A stretch of 64,000 nucleotides of DNA from Panaeolus papilionaceus (lineage: Eukaryota > Basidiomycota > Agaricomycetes > Agaricales). Each line of letters opens with the position of its first letter. Positions within the stretch are counted from its first letter, which is position 1. Made by a program: the position numbers and the translations under genes. The stretch is taken from contig JADNRZ010000003.1 in assembly GCA_015501605.1 (NCBI GenBank), positions 682,001 to 746,000 on the forward strand, read 5' to 3'. The notes under the pieces were generated by a model. The model did not search any database and was not told the origin of the DNA. It worked only from the letters and a program-made list of their open reading frames with translations. Positions 22,946 through 33,732 of the stretch are shown here, one piece after another.

Positions 22946-23713
22946 CAGTCGACCTTCTCACAATGCATACGGTCGTCATGCATAAATGCGGTCCTGCATA
23001 GGATTTTGGCTGTGCGCAACGTGTGACATAGGAAAACCCCTTGCATAATGCATAAGCTTCGGGACCGATTTATGCAAGATGACATCATGGGTTGTCAGGG
23101 GCTAAATGAATATTTGATGAGATTTAGTGATATTTCCGAGAGTTTTTAGTCGTATCTCGCTGCAGAACATCCTCGAAATTCCTGGAAATAATATTGATAC
23201 ATAAATTAAGGGGTTTATTCACATTTTGAGTCAAAAAATATGCCCCCTGAGCCAACCCGTAAACCACGTCCCAAACCTACTAAGCCATACAGCCGGAAGC
23301 CGAAGGATCCATCAAAACAGTCTTCATCGACTAATCAACCACGCACATCTGCCAAACCTCCAGCTGGTGTTGCGAACATCAAGGAGAACCTCACTCTTGG
23401 TGACTGGTTGAGGGGATCTGAAGGTGGCAAGCTCCCTCCGGGCATTCCGCAGGGATTTGGTCACGGAGATGACCAAAAATGCTTCTCAATCGCACATAGA
23501 TACTTTTTTTAAGCCTTCCACAACTCGTAAATAGTGTTTAGAAATTTTATTGACTCTAATTATCCGAATACCATGCAACTTGAGAGTGAAAGTATAGGGT
23601 TCTCTAAATATGGTATATGAGTCCCACCCTGCGTCAAGTGTCAACATGCATAAACTTCGTCCTGCATAAGAAAATCCCTTGCGGAATCGTATGCATTATG
23701 AGAAGTTCGACTG
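22946..23713. mobile_element. Short DNA transposon derivative, pogo/Tigger-like, TA-flanked
   Basis: The ends are inverted repeats: 22946 starts CAGTCGACCTTCTCACAATG and the other end reads CAGTCGAACTTCTCATAATG on the minus strand, with 24 of the first 26 positions matching. Both ends are flanked by TA (22944-22945 and 23714-23715), the target duplication of Tc1/mariner/pogo elements. Further inward both ends carry TATGCATG-type motifs. At 768 bp it is too short for a full transposase, so it is a deletion derivative. It contains a 90-codon frame resembling a transposase N-terminus. Confidence 0.75.
23240..23512 (+). pseudogene. Transposase N-terminal remnant inside the pogo-like element
   Basis: ATG at 23240 opens a 90-codon frame rich in Pro, Lys and Thr (MPPEPTRKPRPKPTKPYSRK) followed by NIKENLTLGDWLRG. 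The KENLTLGDW stretch resembles the start of the DNA-binding region in basidiomycete pogo/Tigger (DDE_1) transposases as I remember them. The catalytic part is absent, so the element cannot move itself. The position inside the inverted repeats supports the reading. Confidence 0.45.
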
Positions 23714-23819
23714 TATGTAAGACCTGACGAAAGGCTGGGACAAGAAGCTGGTAATTGTAAATCAGTTAATAGATCATAATCGTAAGCGGTTCATGGACTG
23801 TCGCTTGTCTTGCAAACCG

Positions 23820-23827
23820 TATATAAG
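23820..23827 (+). promoter_or_regulatory. TATA box of family copy C
   Basis: TATATAAG lies 32 bp before the ATG at 23852, similar in sequence and spacing to the copy A box. Confidence 0.5.
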
Positions 23828-23851
23828 TGCTAGCACGATTGATCTTATGCC

Positions 23852-24403
23852 ATGGATGCTGAATTTTCCCTTATCATTTCAAAGCTTGTCAGCTCACTAA
23901 TAATCACGTCTGCTCTGGTTTTCCTCTACGCCTGGGTGATGCGAGTGATTGTAGGTCTGACTTCCTCGCCGGGGCATATTCTGTGGAGTGTAAGTTCCTT
24001 GGACATTCGATGTTACTGTCTTAATTTAATTTATTAATAGGCCTCGCCAAACGTACGAGTAATGGGTTGTCAAGATAGTGTCAGTGACCCCCGTCCAAGA
24101 AACACAGTGAAGCCAGACGCTCCAACTCAAGCGCTCGCCAACCATCCATTACGGTCAATAATGATGGGTGTACAAGGCGGATCAACGAATGCACCACACA
24201 ATGCTGCGACGTCAGCGACAACATTGACGAGGAATTTCGGCTGGCCCCTCGAACTATCAACGACTGAACACAACCAAAATACAGGAGAATTGGTTGAGGG
24301 TAGTGGAATCCATTTGCAGCTCTATATCAACAATGCTCGCACTCTTATTACAGGGTCCACTTTCTCTTCTGTAACGACAACCGAAGAACGAGAGGTTTCA
24401 TGA
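23852..24403 (+). CDS. Membrane-protein family copy C (unrecognised family)
   Basis: Exon 1 (23852-23989) is 46 codons, exactly the length in copy A, and starts MDAEFSLIISKLVSSLIITS with one hydrophobic helix. An intron with GTAAGT donor and TTAATAG acceptor (23990-24040) leads to exon 2, which begins ASPNVRV (VTPNRRV in copy A). It carries TTLTRNFGWPLELS and GSGIHLQLYINNARTLITG before a stop at 24403, giving 166 residues. A GTAACG sequence after TFSS is a possible donor at the same place as in copy A, but a transposon derivative begins 20 bp after the stop and would have displaced any later exon. The shared phase-0 intron confirms common origin with A. No known family was recognised and function is unknown. 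Confidence 0.55.
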
Positions 24404-24684
24404 ATGATTGTTTGAAATGATACAGTGTGTTGCATAATTCCGTTCATGTTGACACTTTGAAAATGCCTATTTGTTGGTGTTTGCGATGACACCAGGGTGA
24501 CATTTGGTGATGTTGTTTCTCCATGTTCTCGGTGGTACCGTAGAAATTTGTACACAGAGCGCTCTGAGCAGTCTGCTAGTTCTGCTATATCGGCTACCTT
24601 CATGTGATCTATGTACCGCCATGAAATAATCAAGTTGCAAAGTTGTTCATCGATCTGGTGATGGCTCATGGTCGAAGAGATCAT
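24322..24684 (-). pseudogene. Solo transposase helix-turn-helix frame in the mariner-type element
   Basis: From ATG 24684 the frame reads MISSTMSHHQIDEQ and then a homeodomain-like segment, DHMKVADIAELADCSERSVY followed by KFLRYHREHG, matching the first DNA-binding helix-turn-helix of Tc1/mariner transposases. No DDE catalytic part follows. The frame runs through the end of the element at 24423 into the antisense of copy C's exon 2 and stops at 24322. It might yield a DNA-binding peptide able to occupy the element ends, but expression is unproven. Confidence 0.5.
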
Positions 24685-24796
24685 ATCAGTGTGACAAGCT
24701 GTGACCACTGCAAGCATCACCTTCTTTTGGAATGTGTAAATACCAACAAATAGGCATTTCAAAACGTCAACATGAACGGAATTATGCAACACACTG
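24423..24796. mobile_element. Tc1/mariner-type short element with long terminal inverted repeats
   Basis: A 374-bp element flanked by TA on both sides (24421-24422 and 24797-24798). Its ends are inverted repeats of about 55-60 bp with few mismatches, beginning CAGTGTGTTGCATAATTCCG on both strands. The interior on the minus strand encodes a helix-turn-helix segment typical of mariner transposase N-termini. It is non-autonomous and sits directly behind copy C of the membrane family. Confidence 0.8.
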
Positions 24797-25471
24797 TAAC
24801 GCGGCTGATTAACGAATTGAAGAGATGTTGTTGATCATTGTTGATTCGTGCGAAAAAAGGGATTGTTGAATGGAGTCCGTGCGTCCGGAGATAAGCGAAA
24901 AAAGTTCCCATGTGTTGAGTTTGCTGTGACCCAAAAAGCCAGCAGTATTCAGCAGAGAGCCAGCCAGCCAGTCTCTCAGCCAACTCGCCTGCCAGCCTTA
25001 CCCCTCACAAGCCAAATTTCCCTTTCCCTTTAATTTTTTTAAATAAATCTTGTCTTCATCGTAAGTCTTTCTTTATTATCTTATTTTTCTTTTCTTTCTT
25101 GTACCATTTATATTTCATTTCTACGAGTCTGCAATTTTTTACGGGTCGTTGTTGTTACTGCCCGCCCAAAGAGCCAGAGATACACTGAGCCATCAACCCA
25201 CCGACTCACAGCGGCTTTGTTTGTTTGGCGCCGCCCCCTAATGCACTCCTCATCCTCATCCCTCTAATACTCGTTTATTCATAAAATTCACATCTTTGAC
25301 TCGCTCATCGTCGTGCATAGCAACGACCATCCAGAGATACACATAACCTTCTAATATTCCCCATTTTCAACCGTTTTACCATCATATTTCTGTCTAGAAT
25401 CCATCTGTCTGCCTTTTTCTCAGTTCTGAACCCTAAAACATCTTTACTAACCGTGTTTTTTGACTCGTTAG
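24797..25471. other. Upstream region of NHP6
   Basis: No gene seen. Pyrimidine-rich tracts (25065-25100 and 25230-25430) precede the NHP6 ATG, as expected for a highly expressed fungal gene. A short repeat of CCAGCC units lies at about 24960-24995. Confidence 0.5.
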
Positions 25472-26223
25472 ATGCCCAAGGAGTCGACCAAACCTAAAGT
25501 GAGTCTGGATTTCAACCAATGACACGTCCACGAAGCTCCCATTCCATGCACGGTCTCTGCAACCGCATATATGGGCCATTTGCGCCCTTTATACCCCAGA
25601 CGCGCATCGCTCATCTGGTGTTGAACCCACTTACCTGGCACCCCCTGGGTCCGTGCACCGCCTATGTAACACGTGGTTTTTCAAATTTTATGGTTCAAAT
25701 TCCATAAAATAGCCGTTTATTCCATTATTTCTGTCATGCGTCCGTCTATCAACGTCTTGCTCATGCATACATCCTCTTTAGCAGCGCAAGGCCGCAGAGA
25801 AGGCTGAGAAAGCTACTCGCGGAAAGGGCGGCGGAAAGTCCAAGGACCCCAAGGCACCAAAGCGCGCTCTCTCGGCGTACATGTTCTTCTCTCAGGATTG
25901 GCGCGAGAGGATCAAGACTGAGAACCCAGAGGCCGGGTTCGGTACGTCGTTTCTCGGTTTACCTTTGTGTTTCCTTGTTCTGATGTTTTCGTTTCAATAG
26001 GTGAAGTTGGTAAGCTCCTAGGAGCCAAGTGGAAAGAGCTCGATGAGGCCGAGAAGAAGCCTTATATCGAGCAGGCTGCTCGCGATAAGACGCGTGCAGA
26101 TGAGGAAAAGGCCGCTTATGATGTGCGTACAGTTTCACTTCTTCATTATTGTTAACTTTGTGCTTATCATGTATCCTACAGAACAAGAAAGATAGTGGCG
26201 ACGATGAGGATGATGAGGAGTAA
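25472..26223 (+). CDS. NHP6: HMG-box chromatin protein NHP6
   Basis: A small non-histone chromosomal protein with one HMG box that bends DNA and assists nucleosome reorganisation with FACT. Exons are 25472-25498, about 25782-25941, 26001-26122 and 26182-26223. The product starts MPKESTKPK and has a Lys/Ala-rich tail before the box. The box holds [16 protein letters not shown], then [16 protein letters not shown] and [13 protein letters not shown], with an acidic end (DDEDDEE). The first intron is long for this genome (about 283 bp) and could carry regulatory sequence. The second exon may start at 25782 or 25785, since tandem AGs are both in frame. The length of about 117 residues fits the family. 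Confidence 0.93.
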
Positions 26224-27718
26224 ACCCATTAATAGATGCTTTTAATGCTTTTTCTCTGTGCCCCTCGACTTTGATGTATAATGCCCAAATTTCGCGTTCC
26301 TCCCACTTCGACTCAAGTGCATCACCTTTTTCGTATTACCTACCCTCCTTGAGTCGATGTCTGTGTTATATTACTTTAGTCCGTTAGGCTTTATGAATGA
26401 TTAGGTATACCACTCTCCTTCCATTTCTTTCTCATGTGTTTCTCTCTTCAATACTTTGTTATGTCTCAGGTTGTGTTTTTACAGTAAACACGGACGGGTT
26501 ATGTCCTCCTTTCCTTTTCGTTGCCTGGGTCATCTCCTCAGCCCTTCATTTCATTTCCTTGTCTTTTTATTTTTTCGTGACGTTTGTTGTTGTAGTTAGT
26601 TCAACCGTAATAGTAGAAAAGAATCGCATTGCTTTCGACAGAAATCTTGCACTAAGGCTCTAGTCAGTCCCCTCACTCCACACCTTGTCCACACCTGTCA
26701 GACTGGAGTGCTACGTTGCATCGTCGCTGCCATCGCTGATAACAACCGGAACGAACGGTACGGTGCTATCCGGGGTGGTACTTGTGTTGATGTGCTGATT
26801 GGATAGATGGGAGGTGATGAATGCACAGCCACTGATTGACGAGACTCCGATGGTTTGATGGCGGATCAATGTCGAATACTTCCGCGGGGCGAAGTTGAAG
26901 GATATGACGGTGGATGGTTGAATGATTGGCCATGGTAGCGTGAGTGGCTTTTGATAGCTTGTACGCTGAATTTAAATGAGAGGTGTATCGTCTTAGAGTT
27001 CATTTTATATTTCTCTTCCATCAGAAGGGTATCTAAGTGCAAGACAAGACGAACTGGTTGCTTGAAAAGTGACACCCAAGGCGACGTGATGCATCGACCA
27101 CCTGGCGTTTTTTCAGCTCGGAAGTGCGTAATACGTCTGAAAAAGCGTCAGTGGACTGGGACAGGCCGGCCAGATGGGTTGGCAGCAGCAGAATACACCT
27201 TCATAATACTACAGATAATAGTATTTTCAACGTAGTAATTGTAGGAGCGCTACCTTGCTGGTGCATGTGCTACTATACATCAGCCTTCATAGGCTAGATT
27301 CTACTTTACAATTAAGGGTGAAAATCACATGTATGTGGTGATTGCAATCATCATCAAGCACAGAGAACATATTGACATCGAACACATGATAGGTAAATAT
27401 CCTGTCCAGGGCTCTGCTGAGCAGCATGCTGTCGAATATTATATTTCGAGTCCAGCCCTCTCGACATTTTATTACTCTCCATCAATCAATATATGTCACG
27501 TCTGCTGTGGAAAACCCTTGGCTATCAGGTAAATACTGAAGAGCGAGAAATAAACAAGATCTCGCTGTATTCACAAGTGCAAGGAAAGACGACTAAAGGA
27601 AAGATACAGCGTGGTAAGGGGCTAAGGTAAATGTAGTGAGGTATCGACCATTATAAGGAATGTGATAAAGTGAAAGGTGAAGGGGCCCTTACATGCTGAT
27701 TGACGAGGGCGCTTGCCT
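26224..27718. other. Long spacer between NHP6 and the F-box gene
   Basis: The first 400 bp are T-rich and should contain the NHP6 3' UTR. From 26650 to 27700 no coding frame, inverted repeat or RNA gene was recognised. Confidence 0.45.
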
Positions 27719-29439
27719 CTACAAAATCACATTTGGGATCAGTCCCACGATTTCCAAGGCGTGGTCGTTTGTCGAGCCATACTTGGTGCAGATCTCGGTA
27801 ATCAAACTGTAAACATTTATCCTGGCCCGCTACTACATAGAGATTTACATATGTAGATGCTCTACTTAGGTTTGCATAACATTCCATAATTCTAATCCTT
27901 AACCATAGCACGGGCAAATCGAAACTCGCCCAAACCAATATTGTATCTTTCTTACCCTTCCAGCATCCTCATATTGTCCCTCCAGCTCCTGATCATTTCG
28001 GGCATCAGGGGGATCAAGCGATAAAACGATTCGAGCGTGACCACCACATGTCGGGGGCACTGAAGAATATCGACGACAGGCTTCAATGAGACAAATTCGA
28101 GGCCAGAGGGCAAGTCCTGAGCTGCAGGATCGAAGTAGGTCACCCTATAATTCCGCCAGAACTGGGCAGCGAGGGCCATTCGATGCGCATCCCATCGCTG
28201 TTCGAGAATTTTAGGAGGGCTGACTTTGAGGTCAAATGACAAGCCTTGTCGTATCCTGTCCTCGAGATGGCTAACGATGTAAGGGCCGATTTCTTCCCAA
28301 ACTACGCAGCGACAAAATTATTGAGCTTCGAGGGTTTTAGTGTGAGAACGAGAAAAGTAAGTACCTTCATCAGTGAATTTTTGTGGTCGTGTGACGATGG
28401 GCTGCAAGACGGCCGCACGCTCGACATATGTTTGAGCAGGGGTTCCCCACCCGAGCGCATTCAGCTTGCTTTTAATTCTAAAGGAGGTATACTTAGAACC
28501 AGAATGAGCGTCATTCGATCGTTTTTTCTTACTTTTCCAATCTATCCTCTTTAATTTCCTCTGGGCTTTCCGCGTCTTGCTTCGCATCCCAGGATTTACA
28601 TATATTGGTGTGCTATAAATCGCATAACAATAAGATTAGAAACCCCCTCGAGCGAAATATAGGCAGAAACTCACGATCCTATCCCTGAATACCCGTGCAG
28701 CCAGGGATCGAGGATGCACGCCTTTAGGTACTTTAGCATGCGTCACATTTAACCTAAACATGATCCGATTTTTAGTACTCGAACGCAATTGAGATTTTGA
28801 TCCGGAATTTACTAACACTGTATGCACGCATCTTGTACATGCCCTTATTTTGAATGTCCAATCGATGTTCGAAGGTCTAAAATCGCAGAACTAAATAATC
28901 AAAGTCAGCTTAAAATAGCCGATATAGATCCCCGGAGTGCATTGAGCCACTTACATGACATTGGTTGCAGAATAACAGGTAGGCCCACGCAGGAAAGCTC
29001 ATGTCTTCGAATGGCTCAGGTGTACCTGGGACATTCCGAAACGATACCCTCCATAGATTCGCAGACCCTCGATCTGTAAGAAATCGTCGGTAAGCCTTAC
29101 TTGTCCTCGAGAGATTCAGCAAATCGGTTGGATGAAGTCGCCCGAAAACCTGAGGGAATCTATGGTGAGCAATCTGGTCCTTTATCATCAAAGGATACAT
29201 ACTTCAAATAAAATATCCACAGGCATATCCATTAACCTTGAAAGCTTTCCGTTCCATTGGGTTTGTCGGGTTGCTCGGTTTGTCAATCCAGGGAGAAACA
29301 CAGGGGCTTCAAACGTGGCTCGAGCTCCATGGGCAACAACATTGACGATGCCACCCGTGCCACTCGAGGCAGGCCATTTCCCCTTTGCTGGATTGTAGCT
29401 GTGGTACACATGCGTTTGGGAGGTGGATACATGGTACAT
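27719..29439 (-). CDS. F-box protein, Cys/His-containing, agaricomycete type
   Basis: The F-box reads MDMPVDILFE, then after an intron VFGRLHPTDLLNLSRTSKAY. F-box proteins recruit substrates to SCF ubiquitin ligases through Skp1. Later exons contain FCNQCH, FCDFRPSNIDWTFKI and ACTRC, a likely metal-binding set of Cys and His. Next come a basic stretch (RKAQRKLKRIDWK), WGTPAQTYVERAAVLQPI and, after 28320, WEEIGPYIVSHLEDRI. A short last exon ends TAG at 27721-27719. Introns are short; the best defined is the donor GTAAGTGGC near 28953. I chose the ATG at 29439 because it follows a TATA box by about 50 bp. The plan is shared with the F-box gene at 39.3-41.8 kb. The substrate is unknown and the last two exons are uncertain. 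Confidence 0.65.
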
Positions 29440-29488
29440 GTCGCTAGAGGTGGTGTCGATGATGAAGGAAGATGTGAAAGCAGCCACC

Positions 29489-29495
29489 TTTATAT
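29489..29495 (-). promoter_or_regulatory. TATA box of the F-box gene
   Basis: ATATAAA on the minus strand, about 50 bp upstream of the chosen ATG at 29439. A similar but degenerate block is present in the dispersed copy ending at 22945. Confidence 0.5.
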
Positions 29496-29496
29496 G

Positions 29497-29710
29497 CTCT
29501 GGTGAGTTACGGGCGCTGTCGTTGGGATAAATACCCACAAACAGGCGGATTGTTTTTTTGTTGCTTCCCGCCCCTCGTTTTTCCTTTTCATCCCCGTTTC
29601 CACGACATTCTATGCTGCGTTGGAATATTTGAGCACGATAGATCCCGAATGGGCATTCGGTGTGCCATTCTGTGAAGAAATTAGGGTTGAAAACTATAAC
29701 GGAGTTTTCT
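29497..29710 (-). repeat. Promoter-like dispersed repeat, copy 2
   Basis: Reverse-orientation partner of 22690-22945, with shared blocks GTTATAGTTTTCAACCCTA, AAATATTCCAACGCAGCATA and GGGCGGGAAGCAAC. Here it is immediately upstream of a live F-box gene, which suggests what the other copy once drove. Confidence 0.6.
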
Positions 29711-31891
29711 GTCTCATGAATGAGTGAAATATGGAACGCATGGGGCACGATGTAGACTTACAGACCCGGCAAAATGACGCACTTGAAATCACTTCCAGTT
29801 GTATTTACGTACAGCCACTTATTGAAACCCGTGTTAATTCCAAAACAGAAATGGTATCTGTCATCGATTATACGTATTGATGCTTAATTAAACCTCTAAC
29901 GAGTCTCCGAATCATGCTTTATCGATCGGGCTACTCCCGGACGTGCAGTAAATAGCATGCATACGGTGATAGTTACCAGAATTGATTCAGACAAATTGGG
30001 GTGTGGACTACAGGGGTCTGACTGTTTGTAACTTGTTTTGTGATTTGTCTGTAAACCACTCCCTCGCTCGTCTAACGATGGGAGTCAACACGCCCAGGTG
30101 TACCTCTGTAAGGCTATCTAACTGCACTCTCTGGTGCAAGCAAGCTGAGATTTTATCGAAGCGAGTCACAGTGATGATTGAGCTTTACCGTGGATGATCA
30201 TCACCCCATCACACTCGCACATCATCATTAGAAAATCTACTTAAATTATAAATACCCCATGATTGAAATGTGACTACAAACCTCGAGGCACGCACATTCA
30301 TATGACGCGCGGCATCCTTGCATTTCACATCATCACATTATCACACAAAACTCGCCAGTTGTGCGCAACATCGCCACATGTCAGTCTTCGCTGTATATTT
30401 GATTTATGTAAAGCCTTTCCATGTGCCTGAGACTCTGAATCCCTTCCCCACACAAAATCGGGAGGAGATTCAGGTAAAAGGGATCGAACGTGCATATTCG
30501 ATCAGCACATGATCAATGGGACTTGTATTACAAATATACAGACTTTACTGCAGAGGCGTGCGTTCCACGACCTATAAAATCAATGAAGAGCGGCAAAGCA
30601 GACCCGTGTTCCTACCCTGTAATCGGGGTCTTGACGGACATGAATCTCTACTTAATCGATAATCTTCGCCTTCGAAAGTTTTATTTATCTCCCATAGAAA
30701 TATCTAATATTGGATGTGAAATGATATGAAGAGGCTTATATCAAAAAATTGTCCATCTTAAACTTTTGCATATTAAATTTAACTTGAGGTCAATGACCTG
30801 ACTGGTGCATGTGAGCGGGACCCCAAAAGCAGAATCTGTACACGCCCTCTGCCTCTGATGCTCTAGACAGTCGACCTTCGTCATCCCATGAGTTTGTACT
30901 GCACCATGACCAATGAACGTTGAACCCTCGTCATCAGGCGACTTCTCTTTGTCGTGAAACTGTAGAGACGGTACCACGCGTTCTGGCACAACTGTGGCCG
31001 TTGGTCGACCGGTGACTTGACTGGTAGGCGTTGCAGTACTGTGGAGATGTGATTATGAAAGGACTGAAGGATCAAGTGGAGTACGAGCGCTTAGATTTAC
31101 GCGCGATTCAATTCACCGAACCTGCTGCGTGCGTCCTACTTATAATTCATTAATTGAAAAATCATCCTCCTTCCCTAGCGGATATGTTCTGTCGTGAAGA
31201 TTTTATATGAGGTCCTCATCGAGTCATCGATATAGTCCCACCTTATTATTGATCCCGCCGATGTTGTGATAGTGCTAAGCCTTCTAGTGAGTTAATGTGG
31301 AGATGGCGATTGGATATTATCACACGATACTAAAACCATGCATGATAAGGGAGACAAAGTTCATTCTGGAGCACCGTTTCCAAGTCTTTTGTTTTAATAC
31401 ATTGAACGGGGGACACATAACAAAGGCTAGAACCAGTTGTTTCGACATCCTTGTCCCGTATTGAATTCAAGAAGGTACATTCCTCATGCTATCTAAAGCT
31501 CTTATCGCCCTTGGGCCTGTTGCGATGTCAAGTAGTGTCAGCCACAGCCTCAATCCGGATCCACAACAGTTGCAGACATGGTTTTCCACTTTCTCCGAGC
31601 TCTTCCAAGAAGCCTAGATTCTCTGCCAGTTCATGTATTACCTGCCCAGCGCACTATTATCGGGTCAATTCCAAGAATATAATTATTCAAGGGATATGTT
31701 TGGGAGAGGCCAGGTCGAGTCGGGGCCTTTGAGAAGCCTCGTGTGAAGAGCTCAAGACGGGATGGTTGCCAAGACTTGCCAAGTAGCGGTCATTGATCCG
31801 TAAACGCGTCCTGACTGCAGATATAAAGGCGCGTCCTTCAAATTTCATTTTTCAAATTATTACCCACAACATCAAAATTTACTTACTGAAA
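29711..31891. other. About 2.2 kb without a recognised gene
   Basis: Several open stretches exist (for example 30378-30512 plus, 30490-30729 plus, 30741-31020 minus), but none has an ATG, splice signals and a recognisable sequence together. An AATTATAAATA box at about 30244 and a TATAAA-like box at 31820 are present; the latter is 70 bp before the phosphatase ATG and may be its promoter. Confidence 0.4.
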
Positions 31892-32563
31892 ATGACTATC
31901 ATGATTACTACTACTTCTACCTCTTCCTCATCGTCGCTCCATATGTGCTGCCCAGACGCAGACGCTCCTCATCACATCGTAGGTTTTTGCAAACGACCTA
32001 TCCCAAACTCTTACTGGGCAACACCACTCCTGCTGGCATGCGAGTACCCATGGACGCCCAAAAACCCCAACAATCCCAAAATCGACTCCCTCCTTCGCTC
32101 AGGCGTGCGCACATTCATCGACCTCACAGAATGTGGCGAGCTTGTTCCCTATGACTGCATCATCTCCCAACGATGTGCTCTCCTCGGTATCGACCCAAGT
32201 GAAGTCGAGTACCACCGCTTTCCAATCCGAGACCGAGGTCTTCCAGAGTCTGTCGATTACATGTATGAAGTCCTCGACACTCTGAGGGACAACCGTGATA
32301 GGAACCGGATCACAGCCGTGCACTGTCGAGGGGGGATTGGAAGGACGGGGATGGTGATTGGATGCTGGCTCGTTGAGAGCGGAGTGGCGAAGGACGGCGC
32401 AGAGGCGTTGGCTATTATCGCCCGCGAGTGGCAGTCTGTCGAGAAATGCGCGAGGTATCCACACAGTCCCGAAACGGGCCCGCAGTTCGATTTCGTATAC
32501 CGTTTCCACCCCTCACCTCACCTTGCGACGAGCGAATTGCCTCCACTGTCGCTTGACCACTAA
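31892..32563 (+). CDS. Dual-specificity/tyrosine phosphatase-like protein
   Basis: An intronless gene of 223 residues. The catalytic P-loop HCRGGIGRTG matches the HCx5R signature of cysteine phosphatases, with the nucleophilic Cys and Arg both present. Upstream lie SYWATPLLLACEYPW and SGVRTFIDLTECGEL, and YHRFPIRDRGLPES supplies a plausible general-acid Asp. This arrangement matches small tyrosine or dual-specificity phosphatases of the type shared by bacteria and fungi, sometimes described as CDKN3-like. After an N-terminal Ser/Thr run the protein is all catalytic domain; no signal peptide or membrane helix is seen. An ATG nine bases downstream is an alternative start. The substrate cannot be inferred. 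An intronless gene with a bacterial-like plan could reflect old transfer, but this is not shown. Confidence 0.8.
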   Translation: MTIMITTTSTSSSSSLHMCCPDADAPHHIVGFCKRPIPNSYWATPLLLACEYPWTPKNPNNPKIDSLLRSGVRTFIDLTECGELVPYDCIISQRCALLGIDPSEVEYHRFPIRDRGLPESVDYMYEVLDTLRDNRDRNRITAVHCRGGIGRTGMVIGCWLVESGVAKDGAEALAIIAREWQSVEKCARYPHSPETGPQFDFVYRFHPSPHLATSELPPLSLDH

Positions 32564-33732
32564 CGTAGTTGGAGCGTGGATAGCCACCTTGACGTCGTTG
32601 GTTATTGTCGACGCTTGTGTCAGGGTGTTGGTTACCATACGACGGTGGCTTTTGTGTTTTCATAACACTGTGGTTGCTCGGTATGTTCTATTGTGATTTT
32701 TCTATCTATGAATCGATGCACTGATATCGCTTGTGCTTCTATGACATAGCCTTTATGGTCGCGTGCGTAACCCACAATCCTCCCGTTTTATTGCTACGCG
32801 CAGTCGATTCAGCGTAGTATCTGTGTGTGCGGCCGTCCTTGATGGAAACGGCTGATGTGCACACAATCGCCTACACGACACTACCTACCTTTCCTGTCTT
32901 ATGCAAACTCTACATTTCTGGCGGACCTTGATTAGGACAGTCTGACTCGCCTCTAAACATTTTTCCCATTCCTTTTTCTTCAATTTTGGGTGGATTATAA
33001 ATTTTCGTACATACATTGGGTCGGACTCACTGAGAGAATCGCAGAACCCCGCTGGCTACATACCACCATCATTACCCTCACTCCTCCATCTCTCATCTGC
33101 TTTTCAGTCATATTTTTGTTCTCTTTTTCTCTTGCTGTCTGTTACATTTTTACTATCTCACAGTATTGATAGTGGTAGCTCGAGCTACCTGCATTTTTCC
33201 ATCTGTTGCATAGGCCTTCCCATTCATTATATTACATTGTATCATGTATCCATACGCTTTCTTGCCACATAGTACATTTTTACATTACCACCCACATTGC
33301 CCTTCCAAAAATACGATGCATGACATTGCATGTCAAGTTTCATGAAATTGATCAGGCTGAATATCACGGGCCGTATGGAATCAGCGTGATAATATCAGTG
33401 GCCGATATTAAATTTTACCTACATAACGTGGTCGGGTCAAAGGAACTAGAAAAGCACATTGGGATATCTTTAAATTAACATCTGCATGCGTCGTTTTGCG
33501 TCATTCGAAAGCTGCCATGCGAGCCGCACATTCTCAGGTCCACGAATATCGAAGCCAAGAAAAAAGAGGGTATCCATATGTAACCACTCACGAACAAATG
33601 CCAAAAAAACCCAACGCAAGTTTAAGAAGAGTGGTGGTGCTTCTACTTGTAAGAATTTAAACTAAAGTAACGTCCAAAACTGCAGCCTCTGGCTTTTGAG
33701 GTCCAGAGTGGCGAATATATTCAATGGTAGGA
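32564..33732. other. Spacer between phosphatase and SFT2
   Basis: T- and C-rich sequence with no supported gene. An open frame at about 33206-33478 lacks an ATG and conserved features. It should hold both 3' UTRs. Confidence 0.45.

Noticed and set aside
26397..26663. T-rich hydrophobic open frame after NHP6
   Set aside because: It sits in the expected 3' UTR; the hydrophobicity reflects T-rich codons.
30741..31020. Minus-strand open stretch with plausible composition
   Set aside because: No ATG at the upstream edge, no recognisable domain and no clear splice partner; kept only as part of the uncharacterised spacer.
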